This document shows, piece by piece, positions 11,776 to 22,870 of a stretch of DNA of 64,000 nucleotides. The number at the start of each line of letters is the position of its first letter. Position 1 is the stretch's first letter. The notes under the pieces were generated by a model. The model worked only from the letters and a program-made list of their open reading frames with translations, was not told the DNA's origin and made no database searches. Origin of the DNA: Turritopsis dohrnii (lineage: Eukaryota; Cnidaria; Hydrozoa; Anthoathecata; Oceaniidae); contig BQMF02000053.1 of NCBI GenBank assembly GCA_027922465.2, positions 1,178,001-1,242,000 on the forward strand, in the 5' to 3' direction. A program made the position numbers and the translations under genes.

Positions 11776-12310
11776 CGTAGCAAGGTTGTCGTAATTGGCA
11801 GAACTTCTGATTTCTGACTTCTGAATTGTTGCAGGACGCTTTCAAGATGTTGTCACATTCTCTGCCTGATTTCTCTGCCTGGCGCAATGTTATACGACAC
11901 GCTATTTGAATTGAGCTTTATTCGGATGGCCCAGTATTTCCAGATGTCCTCTTTGAAACCCAGATCTTGTTGGCAAGTTTTCTTTAGTTTCCAGGTACTT
12001 GGAGTACGCTTTGGATGTAATGTTTATGTTAGTTTGAGGCTGATCAAGTGGTGATCGCTGGGAGAGTAACACATAATTCCACCGGCAAGCACACATGATT
12101 TTTCAGTGAAGGCCAAGTAAAATCTGTCAAGCAAAGAGCTTTTTTGGGGTTTCACGAGTTAAAACCGCACGGACAGTAGCAATGAGAAAATATGCAACCA
12201 CATATCTCGACATCTTCTTGTTTAAATTACATTAAATGACAACCCGCTTCAACCGAATATCAGAAAACCGACGAAATTCGAACAATGAAGAAATTGATAG
12301 TTAGATAATA
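11776..12310 (+). repeat. Dispersed repeat R3, partial copy
   Basis: Shares long runs with 55850-56400 and 62030-62480, including CACATTCTCTGCCTGA and GTTTGAGGCTGATCA. It is the least complete of three copies. Near 12196 it keeps the uninterrupted CCACATATCTCGACATC site that in the third copy is split by a mariner-type element. Function unknown; probably a non-autonomous transposon. Confidence 0.75.
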
Positions 12311-13268
12311 TCACCAAAAGATTCATTTTTAGAAAGAAAGAACAGAGAGATGTTATGTGTTCTTTCTTGCTATATATTCGACCATCACTAACAAGTGGTC
12401 TACATCAGAGTGACAAATGGTCATCATCAAAGTGAACTTTTCTGCCCAATATTCAATATTCAATATTCACAAGCCCTAGCGGTAATAAGTTGGATAGTCA
12501 CTTTCTGGTCTGATCAGTTTATTCTTTTTTCATTATTGGATGAATTTTTGTCGTTTCGATCCTTGTTTTGATTGGTCGAGAAAACACATCTTCGATCCTG
12601 CTTTAACATTGGACGATGAAGGTGACTCCTGATTGGTTGTTTACATATTTTTATTTTTGGGTATGAAAATAGGATCAAGCGTGGAGAAAAAAAGTTTGTG
12701 AACTTTCTGTGAAGAAATTTTGCAGAAACGACTTTTCGTTCGCCTTTAATCGTTTTTTAAACTTTTTGTGTATTGATGATTAATTCTCTGCTCACGAAGA
12801 GTTTTATATCCTATATTAAAACAAAAGAATTCTTCGAATTAACAAAAGGTTGTTATGGATACATATAGGATCCTTACATCTTCGTAGCACAGAGCAAAAT
12901 AATCTTTTCTAGATCTTGGGTTTTAGGCGTTTTTGGCCGTTTCTGCAGAATTTTGTTTTGTTTTTAACTTGATTCGTGGTATACTCGTATCAGAGACGAC
13001 TTTCCATGGTTTTGGGTGAGATTTAATTTGCAAACCTCGTTTTGATTTGAGCAGAGGCTGTCTTACGACTGTTTTGTTTGTCTCTGGTTGATTGTCGTTT
13101 TCTATCTATTATAATGGCAGGATAAAGGACAGAGTGACACACCCTCCACACAGCAAAAGCAGCTTTAAAGTCAGCTACCTTCCCTTCCCTCAGTGCCTGT
13201 CAATATTTAACTCTGATAACTACAGTAACCTACGTCTCACGGCCATCAACACTGGTATCGTCCACCGG
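12311..13268. other. No gene recognised
   Basis: AT-rich with no repeat family recognised. A 72-codon open frame begins at 13092 on the plus strand, overlapping the next entry; its composition is not decisive and I recognise no domain. Confidence 0.4.
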
Positions 13269-13491
13269 TTAACCGTCGTATTTTATGGCGTTGAGGATGG
13301 TAAAGTTTAAAAGCGAAAAAGGAGACTTAACAAAGCGGTTGAGTAAGAAAAGATCGTGAGGAACCAAACCGTTCAGCCCACAGATGGCAAAGATAAGATT
13401 CAGAATAGCATTTAGAGTTGGAGGAAGTTTTGCACAGTCAAGGAAGATTTGCAAAAGGTCACAGGCTTTGCAGTCTACTGCTGTGTTGACT
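13269..13491 (-). CDS. Possible exon of an unknown protein (minus strand)
   Basis: An open frame of about 74 codons ends at 13269-13271. Its upstream limit coincides with an acceptor-like TTTTTACAG at 13492-13500. The predicted peptide is rich in Leu, Ile and Phe with several Cys (VDCKACDLLQIFLDCAK near the start) and looks hydrophobic. I do not recognise the family. It may be a terminal exon of a degraded gene, or chance. Confidence 0.25.
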
Positions 13492-13780
13492 CTGTAAAAA
13501 TTTCGCTATGTTAATTTCCACTATGTGGGAACTGAAAAGTATTTCGAAGTAGTTCAAACGAAACTTTTTCGCAATTCGTACGTAATTTGTAAGTGGAAAT
13601 CCCGCTGAGAAACTAAATCAATTGACGTCATATGCATTTACGCATCAAATACTTGAGTGGTACATTTCCTATGCGACCTTTTCGACAATTCGAAGAATAG
13701 TCGGAAAGGAAGTTTCTTTTCGGTTCCGGCAATAAGAATGGCAGAGCATCGCGCATGTGCATAATTACAGCGATGGAGGG
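13492..13780. other. No gene recognised; upstream of a TATA-like site
   Basis: No repeat copy found elsewhere in the window. It contains a TGACGTCA-like CRE motif (TTGACGTCATATG near 13622) upstream of the TATA-like box, which would suit a promoter or a solo LTR, but no TG...CA boundaries or target duplication could be fixed. Confidence 0.35.
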
Positions 13781-13790
13781 CTATAAAAGA
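13781..13790 (+). promoter_or_regulatory. TATA-like core promoter motif
   Basis: CTATAAAAGA preceded by a GC-containing stretch and followed by sequence without an obvious gene. An AATAAA lies downstream near 14096. TATA box and polyadenylation signal at this spacing would suit a small LTR, but that remains a guess. Confidence 0.3.
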
Positions 13791-15075
13791 GAAAACACAC
13801 GCTTTATTTATTCTCTGCGATACAGAAACGTACACGTGAGGTAAACTTAACCCACTAATCAACTTTATTTGTTTCCTTTCATGTCACCACAAACGACGAG
13901 AGAATCAATACCGGAATAAGTGTACAGTGAAAATCGAATAACGTACTTTCGACTAATCAACTGCACAAGTTCCGAAAAGAGAACCGAAGTCGGAATACAA
14001 GGAAAGCAACCTAACTAACACAAACATTCAAAATACATAAACGATAACGACGATAAAGACCTAAGAAGATGAACTTTAAAATACGACTATGCACGAATAA
14101 AGATTCCATGATACGACGAAACGAATACAATTAATGACAACACACAAAATAAAGTCTCTGTAAAGCTTCGACGGTTCTTATACTTCGAGAACATACGGTG
14201 CTGCACTGGTTCAAAGGGTATGTTTCTCTCCAAGCGGGAGTTTTGCGCATCCGGCGTACCGTTTCGCCGAGAACGATTATGAAGCCAAGCACAGCGCAGA
14301 GAGTAGATGTCGTCACACGGGCATTTTCGCTAAAAACAGTTTATTCGTGATGGGAAAAACACGAACACTTCACGATGTACGTCCTGTCTCGAGCAAATAC
14401 AAATATCCTCCATTAACATATGTCTTGTTTTCACTTATCAGGGAGGGTGGCTTTTATAGGAAAAGACAAGAATCTTATTTTCGTATTAGATAAGATTAGG
14501 AGAAATAATTAGTATAATTAGTAATAATTAGTATATTTTGCATATTTTGTTTCGTTGCAAAAGTTGCTGAGTTGATGTAGAGAACACGCCGACTATGTGG
14601 CATAGAGATTCCACCATGGCGAGAAGTTATTCATATGCAACATTGTAAGTAGGTTATTACTGAACAAGATCCACAAGTTGCAACCGAAGTTGCAACCGAA
14701 TCTTATATGATAAATGTTTTTCGGTTTAGGGCTGTCTCAGGATATAATTTAAGGTCCACAGATCCCTTGGTTAAGTTTTCAGTGCATTCCCTAAATTAAA
14801 ATCAATTAACTGGTCCAAATGTGAATAAGTTTGCGAGCCCTTTAAATGAATTTTGCAAGGCTATAAAAGCTCTTTAATCTCTAGGTTTTAAATGTCAATT
14901 TTTCAATTCATGGGATTCATTTTTCTTTTAAAGTCGATTTAAATTAGTCTTAGAAGACCAACCACCTTCTACAGTACAGTGTGTCTGGGGAAACAGAGGC
15001 CCCGATCTTCAAAAATGAATTTATCTGTTACAATATTTGTTGGTTCCTTAAGATTTTTATACCATTAAATAGATC
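13791..15075. other. No gene recognised
   Basis: Mixed-composition sequence. A 61-codon open frame on the minus strand (14131-14316) has no recognisable motif. No terminal repeats located. Confidence 0.4.
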
Positions 15076-15436
15076 CTAGTAACCCGGGTAAAAATTTTTA
15101 CCGAGTTTAACTCCGAAAAGGATGTGTCAAATTCGCTTTTCCCGAGTGCGAACCCCGTGACGAAAATTTCAATTCCCCGTTCCCCTTATTCGCTAAAACC
15201 GCAATGCATTGTGGTAGTTGTATTTACCACTTAATAATGAACTTTCTAAACTTTTCTTCGAAAGCGATCATATATTCGATGTGGCACTTTATTTAGGAGA
15301 CTACGGTTATCTCCATAATTTTTAATCGTTGAACTGTTTAAAAAATGTCCAAAATGTGTTATCTCCATAATTCTACACGTCCTTGTGATTATAAACATTC
15401 AAGAAAGTTCAGTTTATGAGAGGAGAGGATAGGAAG

Positions 15437-16190
15437 ATGGAGAAAGAGAACCAAATCGATTTAAATTCAAGTATAAATCTGCTTATTACTTCTGAAGACT
15501 TGGATCCTAGCTTTTTCAAAGCTCTAGCGTGGGTCCAAGGCCTGTTTTCAGAGAAATTCCTACTTCAGAAGTATCGGAAGTAGTCGAAGAAAATGTTGTT
15601 GGAATCAAAGATTGGAACACTGATCTTACTGAATTGCCTTCAATATCTTACGAAAGGATTCACAAGTACTTAGTTCTTGGAAAAAGCTTCGACAACGAAT
15701 CAAGAGGTGCAAACAAGCATAAAATTCTTGGTTACCAGCTATTTAGAGAAAACTACGTAAAAACAGTAAGAGTTACAGAGTCGAACGTTACAGTGGAGAA
15801 ACTTTGTTTTCTTGTTAAATGTTTTGTTGCTGCCTCAATGAAAAAAGACAAGTATACCGTTTATGTACATTTATGTCAAGTAACTGGTGATATATTTTAT
15901 GCAAAATGTAATTGCGAAGCTGGTGCTGGAGGTTGTTGTAAGCATGTTGCTGCTGTGCTATATCAGTTGGTGGAATATAAAACTCTAAATTTAAAGACTG
16001 TACCAGATGATAAAACATGCACAGATATTTTGCAAAAATGGCATGTGCCAGGAGAAACAACCAATTCAAACCCTATCAAATTTTCAGAATTGACATTTTT
16101 AAAGCTGATATTGACAAAGACATTAATAAGAGTCGTAAACGAAAGTCAGTAACTGGGAACAGAGACTTTTGCCTATCAACCTATCAACTG
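15437..16190 (+). pseudogene. SWIM zinc-finger protein, 5' fragment of the YqaJ-nuclease gene
   Basis: The main open frame (15529-16152) contains a SWIM finger, CNCEAGAGGCCKHVAAVLYQ, with the CxC...CxH zinc ligands. This domain normally sits upstream of the YqaJ nuclease in proteins of this transposon type. An ATG at 15437 opens a different frame that would need a shift near 15530 to join. Near 16090 the coding sense moves frame again: the stop at 16150-16152 is avoided in another frame, which continues with Lys/Arg-rich residues (NKSRKRKSV) expected after the SWIM region. Coding similarity stops near 16190, where the internal deletion joins the opposing gene. A decayed fragment with no nuclease. 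Confidence 0.75.
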
Positions 16191-16308
16191 TAAACTTATG
16201 ATTTGGAAGAGTACTTTCTAAAGTTTGTATTTTTGTAACTAATTCGTTTTCCTTCTGTTGAAACCTCTCTCTGAGATCTTCCAATTCTTTTTGTAAGTGA
16301 TCGATTTC

Positions 16309-16811
16309 TTACTTCATTTCATCTTCCAGAGAAATTTGTTCCTCAATTCTTTCAGTGACATCTGAACGAATAGGTGAAAGAAGAGCTCTGTCGATTCCTG
16401 AACTGTTAATCGTTTTCCTTGGGTTGAATTCTTTTGGTTTACAAGTCTTTGGAACTATTGTGGGGATATTGTTTAAATAAGTTTTCTTGCCACCAATAAA
16501 ATGAGCTGAGCACACTCGATGTGATGTGGATGGAACAAAATCCTTTCTGCTTACTTTCAGAAGCCATTTTTTTCTCAAAACAGGATCTTTCGGTATAACG
16601 TAATAAGATAAAGAAGGGTTCTTATAGGGTTGTTATAACACAGTGGTACACAACATGTAATTCCTCCTCGTGTACTTTTTTTCTCACTTGATGAACAACT
16701 TCCCAGCGATGAATTTGACGTCCAACAACTAGTTTCTGAAATAATATCAGAGCTTTGAAAAAAGCTGTTTGTTGGTGTAGAATTGAAGATATCTTCGTTC
16801 ATATTTGTCAT
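16309..16811 (-). pseudogene. THAP-domain N-terminal part of a DDE transposase
   Basis: Two minus-strand frames together give a THAP zinc finger. The first (16575-16811) holds CCVPLCYNN, the first Cys pair; the second (16309-16578) holds KKWLLKVSRKDF and HRVCSAHF, the last Cys/His pair. They are in different frames, so a small indel lies near 16610-16630, and the bases between encode the expected SYYVIPKDPV-like stretch in the second frame. THAP domains bind the transposon's terminal DNA. The catalytic DDE region is missing because of the internal deletion. A short Ser/Thr-rich leader precedes the finger. Confidence 0.75.
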
Positions 16812-17395
16812 AGTTGTGCTTCGTGCTACCTATATTTATGTTTATGTTGTCGCGAACGGTGAATACAACTACCATAATGCATTGCGGTTTTAGCGAATAG
16901 AGGGAACGGGGAATTTGGGAATTGGCAACAAAAAGGGCATCCATGTTGTAGAGCTCGAAAAACTGATCAAAAATGTGTATTGGATCGTTTCGCTACGACC
17001 AACTGTTAGAGAGGTGTCAAAAATTTTAAAACCGAATAAAACGTAGGCCCAAATGTTGCGTCACCCCATCACCCGTATCGCGGACCCTAAAAAACGTCAC
17101 TTATCCCTATTGGTTCTCGAGATATTTTCCCAAAAACCTTGCATTCGATTGGGATGCAATACAATGATTCCCCGTGATAATAAAAATAACTGACGTGCCA
17201 ACCACGTGTATGATAGTAAAAAAACGCTCTTGCTCTACGTGGTTTAACACGCAACTAAGAAGAACTTGACCGTAAATTTAAACAAAATATATCACTCTCT
17301 AAAATGAAAGTGGGATGCACACTATACGGTAAAATACGGTAATGACTTCTGCACATCCTTTACGAAATTAAGGCCAGTAAAAAACTTTTACACGA

Positions 17396-17454
17396 GATGC
17401 TAATCTATATCCTAATATGCGCTGTGGATCCGCTTTTTTCACTCTCTAAAATTA
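17396..17454 (+). repeat. Helitron 5' end-like fragment
   Basis: TCTATATCCTAATATGCGC near 17404, preceded by A, matches the 5' terminus of the large Helitron (TCTATATCCTAATACGCG on the minus strand at 28911). It borders the left terminal repeat of the next element. No matching 3' end in the same orientation was found nearby, so it is treated as a fragment. Confidence 0.45.
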
Positions 17455-17625
17455 ATACACTAATTCGACACGATTTTTCCGCGTTATTTTTTAGAGGTCT
17501 GGATCTAATTAGCTTGGCTAGAAAACATAGCGACGATAAGAAATAAGCCTTTCTAGCTTTAGAAGACGAAGTGGAATTAGCTCTCTCTTACTTGAATTTA
17601 CTTTTACTGTTTTTATATTTAAAAA

Positions 17626-19322
17626 ATGGATTACGATATGGTATCTCGTGTGAGTGTTGAAGAACTTAAGAAATATTTAAGACTCAGAGCGCTGAAAGTT
17701 ACTGGAAGAAAGCAAGAATTGGTTGCTCGTGTTTTTGCTGCTGCTGAGAACAATGTTCAGCCTGTTATGTCTGCCAATGAAATTGAGAAGGAGTTGAAAA
17801 TAGAATACCAACATAAGTTGAAGCTGGATGACATTACAGTTCCTGATCCTAATTCCCTTACTGATAACTAGTTAAATGAACAAGATGGGATTAAGTTCTG
17901 GCCTATGATATTGTGTCCAGATATATTTAACTTCTTGATGTTTTTTCCATTCGAACTTGGAAGCAAAGACTTAAGTGATTACAAAAACTCAAAAGCTTAT
18001 AGTTATTACAAATCTGGTTGGCTGCAGCCACTTTATTATCATCATGTAGACATTACTAGTAAGTTCTGTATCTTGAAAGCTGACTGCAGAAAATCTCAGA
18101 ATATTCGTGATACATACCATAAAATATGGTTAGCAATTGAGAAGAAGACTGCGCATATACGTTCGTGTTATTGTTCATGTATGGCTGGCATGAGTGAGAC
18201 TTGTAACCATGTCACTGCAGCAATGTTTCGTATTGAAGCTGCGGTAAGACTTGGCTTAACAAATCCAGCGTGTACCAGCTCAACAAATGAATGGCTCCCC
18301 TGCGATAAAGAAGTTGCTCAAGTCAAAATGAAAGACATGAACTTTAACAGAGAAGATTTTGCACAGAGAGGTAAAAAGAAGCGTTCCCTTGTTTCTACTC
18401 CAAAGAAAGTTTCTAATCCTGTTGGAGATGCAAATAAGAAATTGTTATCTTTGTCAGACATTGCAAAGGCAATTGAAGATATAGCTCCGGATAGTATTAC
18501 ACACATAGCAGTACCAAAACCAAAAGTTGTTTTTTTTCGTGAAGTGCTAAAAGTTATGACAAAACCTTGTGATGTTACTGGTATTCATGATATTATGTTA
18601 ATGTCTGACAATATTACATCGCTTATGATAAGTCTGGCTGGTATAATGACTGTTGAAAACATTCAATTAGTTGAAACGAATGCAGCGGACAAAGTTTAAT
18701 TGAAAGTTGGTATCACCACCGAAAGGGAGTTATCACCGCATCAAAATGTCACGATGTATATACGAAAATGGTTAAAGTTAACAAGGGTCACACTGTCGTT
18801 GATATGTGGTCATTATACCGAAAGATATCCGGTCTTGTTTTTGTTAATCCTAACATACCAGCATTAAAATATGGAAGAACAATGGAGAATGATGTGGCTA
18901 ACTGTTTTTTTGATTTCATGAAAAGTAGACACAAGAACTTTCAAATGCATGAATGTGGACTATTTCTTAGTAAGCATACTCCATACATTGGTAGCCCAGA
19001 TCGCATCATGACCTGTTCTTGCTGTAAGCCTGCATGCTTAGAAATAAAGTGTCCATATTCTATCAATCACTTATCTCCTGATGATCCATACTTAAAGAGA
19101 GAAGACAATAAGCTCGTGTTAAGTAAAAGTCATCGATACTACACACAATGTCTTGTTCAGATAGCTACTACAAAGTTGGCGCATTCTTATTTTATGGTAT
19201 GGACACCTCACGGTTATGTTATCGATCATATTGATTTTGACAGCAATATGTGGTACTTGGTTAAACTTGAACTAGTTTCCTACTATCAACAACATTATTT
19301 AAAGCATATTTTTAACAACTAA
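17626..19322 (+). pseudogene. SAP-SWIM-YqaJ nuclease of a DNA transposon
   Basis: The start at ATG 17626 gives a SAP-type DNA-binding motif (SVEELKKYLRLRALKVTGRK, residues 10-29). An in-frame TAG at 17869-17871 interrupts the frame just before LNEQDGIKFWP, and the same frame then runs to 18699. It includes a SWIM finger, CYCSCMAGMSETCNH. After a shift near 18700 the coding sense continues in another frame to 19322 with the YqaJ nuclease: GVITASKCH, then SPDRI and LEIKCPYS (the D...ExK core of the PD-(D/E)xK fold) and YYTQCLVQI. YqaJ proteins are related to phage lambda-type exonucleases; their role in transposition is not established. One stop plus one frameshift make this copy non-functional, yet domain order and length are complete. 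Confidence 0.85.
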
Positions 19323-19722
19323 AGATCCAAGTGTGAAAGAATCAATTCAACTGTTCCGGCTTTACCAAGAAAAACGGCTATTTTTATAGCCACAAATTTA
19401 TGAAAAAATACATTATTTTGACTCTCAGAGTAAGGCTTGGCACCCTTACTTCTTTGTTGTTTTTTTATTATTTTCCATCCCTTGTTCCCTCTAAGGCCTT
19501 TCATAACCAAAACATACATTTTTAATGTTCTCCTACTGACCAATAAGAAAGGTATAAACATCTTTTGGAAAAACAACACTTTTATTCACAAGTGTCCATC
19601 ATAAACAACTGTTTGTCATGTATTTAGCCAAAATAATGTTTTTTTGATATGTGTAGCTATAAAAATAGCTGTTTTTGTTGAGAGCTGGACCAGATGACAG
19701 TCACCGAACAGCAATCAGGAAA
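19323..19722. other. Spacer between convergent transposon genes
   Basis: Lies between the 3' ends of the YqaJ and transposase genes. A minus-strand frame of 86 codons (19319-19579) is open but has no recognised motif. A duplicated short theme, GCTATTTTTATAGC, occurs near 19377 and again as AGCTATAAAAATAGCT near 19653; both are palindromic. Confidence 0.5.
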
Positions 19723-21005
19723 CTAGACTTTCTTTTCCTTGATCAGTACCGGCTTCAAATTACAAAGAGCAGCACAGGTTTTCACAATATCATCCACATG
19801 GTGTAGCATAGTAATTGGCAATATGTTCTTGAGAATGCAATAACATTTAATGGGATTTATTGCTCGTTCCACTTGTATTCTAAGATTGGCTATATCTTTT
19901 GTTTTTTTGCATTCAACTTTCGTCATTTGACTTTTAATACGAGCAACAGGGGCTACACTAAAACTGCAAAATCTCAAAATTAATTCTTCCCTTATTTGAA
20001 AACCACCTAAGATTCTACTCATTACTTTGATCCATGTAGTAAAAGTATTGGAGCAAACGGTTGGTGAAATTCTGAAACGGTCAGCTAGATCTTCGTTCAA
20101 TACACCAAGTCGCAATCTCATTAATGGAAGCAGCATCTCGTTGCGATGAGACAACCGCTATTTGTCATTTGGCATGGTCCTCTTCCCTTTGCTGTATCTC
20201 AGTGTTCTTTTAGCTCCTCTCCAATACCTTAATTTTGGTAAATATGGTGATAGAAGTGTAAATAGAGTATCGAAAAGTGCTATTGATGCTAAACCAGTAT
20301 AAAAATTCATCTTTCAATCAGGTTTTATTTTTCTCCAGCTCAAGTATGTGTTATTGTGAAGTAATTTTGCCCCAGTAGCTCTCTTTACTTGCAATGATAA
20401 CTTCTTCACTATTGTTACCAAGGCATTTATTAGGGCTTTCTTGTCTACGCACTTTTCACATGTAGCTTACCTGGTGTTACAATGTAGGAATGACCTAATC
20501 CTATTGAAGAGTGTGATGGTGTAGGTGAAAACATGAATGTGTTTGTTGTCGTCACATTTGTTGGTTCAATATCACCAGTGTCAACATCCTTTCCTTGTGT
20601 CTTGACACAAACAGAAGCTTCTTGCTTTGGCAAAGATGGTGCACGAAACAAAGTTCTTCTTGTCTTTTTCACAGATTTATCGTAACCTAACTTCAAAGTA
20701 GGATCAGGGTTAGCTGTGGTAGGGATACCATCAACAAAATGCTCAGAGCAAACACGATCACTTGAACAAGGTTTCCAAGCTGATTTGTCTTTGTTTATTC
20801 GTCTTCATGCTTGTATCCATCTCCTTCTAGCTTCACCATTCCTCAAAACACTGAGGAAACAATAAAGTTTGTTTGGAGGTTCTAACCAACAACCACATTC
20901 CTTTCTAGTTTTCCCTTCATGGATGGGACAAGATTCAGCTCTCCATTTGTAAATTCTTGATGTGCTGTTGCAACAACCGTTTACTGCACAATTTGATCCT
21001 CTAAT
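19723..21005 (-). pseudogene. THAP-DDE_Tnp_4 transposase, internally deleted
   Basis: Reading leftward from about 21000: THAP finger CAVNGC... and CSEHF (about 20740-21000, with a stop inside), a linker open at 20445-20696, a segment near 20290 (FYTGLASIALFDTLF), then the frame 20154-19723. That last frame has the helix-turn-helix region (LRLGVLNEDLADRFRISP) and the C-terminal end of the catalytic domain (ANLRIQVERAINPIK, TMLHHVDDIVKTCAALCNLK). Between WIKVMSRIL and GGFQIREEL the family normally has the first two acidic catalytic residues, so that block is deleted. A stop also precedes SHRNEM near 20158. The true start codon is not found; the Helitron insertion lies just upstream. It would have cut and joined the element's ends. 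Confidence 0.8.
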
Positions 21006-21017
21006 AATAATACTTGA

Positions 21018-21046
21018 CTAGTAACCCGTGTAAAAAATTTTTACGG
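21018..21046 (-). repeat. Helitron 3' terminal hairpin and CTAG
   Basis: On the minus strand: ACCCGTAAAAATTTTTTACA then CGGGT, then TA and terminal CTAG. The long AT-rich stem differs from the short GC-rich GCCGCC-TT-GGCGGC stem of the small Helitrons at 30400, 30871 and 44413, so two terminus subtypes coexist. A related hairpin with CTAG lies at 15076. Confidence 0.75.
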
Positions 21047-21603
21047 GTGCTGTTAACTTGATAACGTGATATTGTATTGAGATGTTGTCAACCTTTTAAA
21101 ATTTGTTGGGATGATTGATTTCATAAACAACAATTGCCTCATTCTTTCAAACATTACTATAAGAGTTCTCACCGAAAGGTTTGATGATCCAAAATTGTTA
21201 GATGAACATACTCGAGAGAATGTTAGCAAAAGAAAGAGGAGCAAAAATGATAACATTGTTTGTAATTCAATATTATATGATACAACATTTAATTTCCAAA
21301 CAAATTTTAATAATGTTCTGAGGAACCATGATATCTCGATAATTGGTACTCATTGGAGTCCTGAGTCATTGGCGCCAGGTGATACAATTCGTCTAAACTC
21401 GATGGTTAGCTGCATCATAGCCGATATGATGGTCAGTTATTTCCAATCTAAAAGAAAACAGATAACTTATTTTGTACAATCTATTTATTTCAATCAAAAG
21501 GGAGAGATATAATGACAAACTCAATTTTACTTAACTTAATGGTAATTTTATGTTGAAGGTAGCAACGGTTCAGCATGATTTTAAAATGTTTCCATCAGGT
21601 TAT
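21047..21603. other. Helitron 3' subterminal region
   Basis: A plus-strand open frame of 133 codons (21111-21512) is present but shows no motif, and it lies antisense to both Helitron genes. On the minus strand this is the 3' untranslated region of the micro-exon gene; no canonical AATAAA was spotted close to its stop. Confidence 0.4.
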
Positions 21604-22735
21604 TTATACGATTTCGAAAGTGAATTCTAAATGAAAGCAATAATCAACCTTTTAAATGGTAATTTTTATTTTAAGAGATACAATTGACAAATCAATTCTT
21701 ACTGTCAGTACTGGGCGCAACACCTAGAAAAAAATTATGGTATCTATAAATATACATAAACTGCTTATTGGAGAATAAAAAAAAGTATGTTAATGGAATC
21801 TTTATATTCAATCTGTTGTAAACAAAGGACTATGCACACGATAACTCACCATCACCGCTGCCACTTGGCTTTGATTTTCCTGCATCTAAATACATATCCA
21901 ACACAACAGTCGAAAAAGTGTGAAAGAAGCTATTAAAAAAATACAAATGTTTGCACTCTTACCGTTCGAAATGGACTCATTCACATCCACATCCATTACA
22001 TCTAAAAAAAATACATTACTCATCACTGCTTAAAAATAGAACTATTTTTATCCTATGTGTTAAAAAATATCGCATATAAATAAACATCGATTGGATATAA
22101 TGAAAACTCACTACTAATGACTTTATTTTTCGGAACATCTAAAAACATATATGCATACGTATTTACATCCATAACATGAAAGAAGCAGTCATTTGAATAA
22201 AAGACTTCAGACAAAATATAGATGTATGCTTTTATATAAAGAATGAAGGGCACACAAAAATAATTATATCTAGCTATATGCTATTACTTAGATTATGCTA
22301 TTGCTTACCAGCAGGTTTTCTCAATATGGGCTCTGCCCGTTTAACCTTTTTCATTACTGAAAAATAAAATGTTTATGAATGAAACAAACGAAGAAACATT
22401 CACATGATTTCGTAATGTGAATTACTTTCATTCAGCTTCCTTCAGGGTGTTCAAATGGGGACATAGAAAGGTAGTCATGCTTAAGTTGCATACCTGTCTT
22501 TTTCTTTTCAAATTCATCTAATTCTAAAAATAAAGCAGTTAAAACCATAAAGGATATATTCTTTAATGAAAAAGTGACGAAAGTAAATATGGTAAACCTT
22601 ACTTGCATGACACTCTCTTTCGAATACTAAAATATAGGAGGAAGATACATTTATTAGAATGCAAACAAATTAAATGCAATAGAAAATCTCTGTAAAAATG
22701 TACAACTTACTGACGTCTTTATTGGCTGCGGCCAT
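21604..22735 (-). CDS. Nine-exon micro-exon gene inside the Helitron
   Basis: I recognise no family. Reading leftward, the coding exons are 22711-22735, 22603-22626, 22494-22523, 22309-22356, 22112-22138, 21963-22001, 21850-21885, 21703-21723 and 21604-21626 (25, 24, 30, 48, 27, 39, 36, 21, 23 nt). All eight introns (76-170 bp) begin GT (mostly GTAAG or GTGAGT) and end with a T-rich AG. All interrupt a codon after its first base, so every internal exon is a multiple of three. Joined, they give an uninterrupted 90-residue frame from ATGGCC to TAA. The protein has a Glu/Lys-rich start with a nuclear-signal-like cluster (KKKTVMKKVKR), then a Pro/Val stretch, an acidic part (MDVDVNES) and a Gly/Ser/Pro tail. 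An acceptor-like TTTTAG at 22752-22757 suggests a spliced or trans-spliced leader. It lies on the helicase strand and, unlike the helicase, has no lesions. It is either captured host DNA or an accessory Helitron gene. Confidence 0.82.
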
Positions 22736-22870
22736 TATATTTTTTTTATCACTAAAATGAAATAAAAATTTCATAGTTTTAATTTACAACTCTTACAAAA
22801 ATAATGCTAAAAGATACTACATTACTAAACTGCAAATATATCTCTTTGGAAGAGATGCCCTGACTTTTGG

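Larger units (their letters stand above)
15171..16914. mobile_element. THAP/YqaJ two-gene DNA transposon, internally deleted copy
   Basis: Inverted terminal repeats of about 50 bp lie at 15171-15225 and 16861-16914; both contain TTCGCTAAAACCGCAATGCA or its complement. Inside are the 5' half of a SWIM-domain gene (plus strand) and the THAP part of a transposase gene (minus strand), pointing at each other. The YqaJ nuclease and DDE core are absent, so the middle of a larger element has been lost. The gene pair matches what is described for ISL2EU/IS4EU-type eukaryotic transposons; that assignment is from family knowledge. Confidence 0.7.
15076..17335 (-). mobile_element. Decayed Helitron of the same family as the large one, interrupted
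   Basis: The left edge (15076-15105) reads CTAGTAACCCGGGTAAAAAT and continues TTTTACCG; on the minus strand this is a palindromic hairpin followed by terminal CTAG, matching the 3' end of the Helitron at 21018. The right part (17296-17333) shares ATATATCACTCTCTAAAAT with that Helitron's 5' subterminal region. Bases 16920-17195 match the interior of the small Helitrons at 44480-44770. A THAP/YqaJ element (15171-16914) sits inside. The 5' TC end itself is not preserved. Confidence 0.5.

Noticed and set aside
13495..14150. Solo LTR around the TATA-like box
   Set aside because: TATA and AATAAA are present, but no TG...CA ends, target duplication or second copy could be identified.
21111..21512. 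133-codon plus-strand frame in the Helitron 3' region
   Set aside because: Open but without motif, antisense to the element's genes and not repeated in the other Helitron; kept only as a remark.
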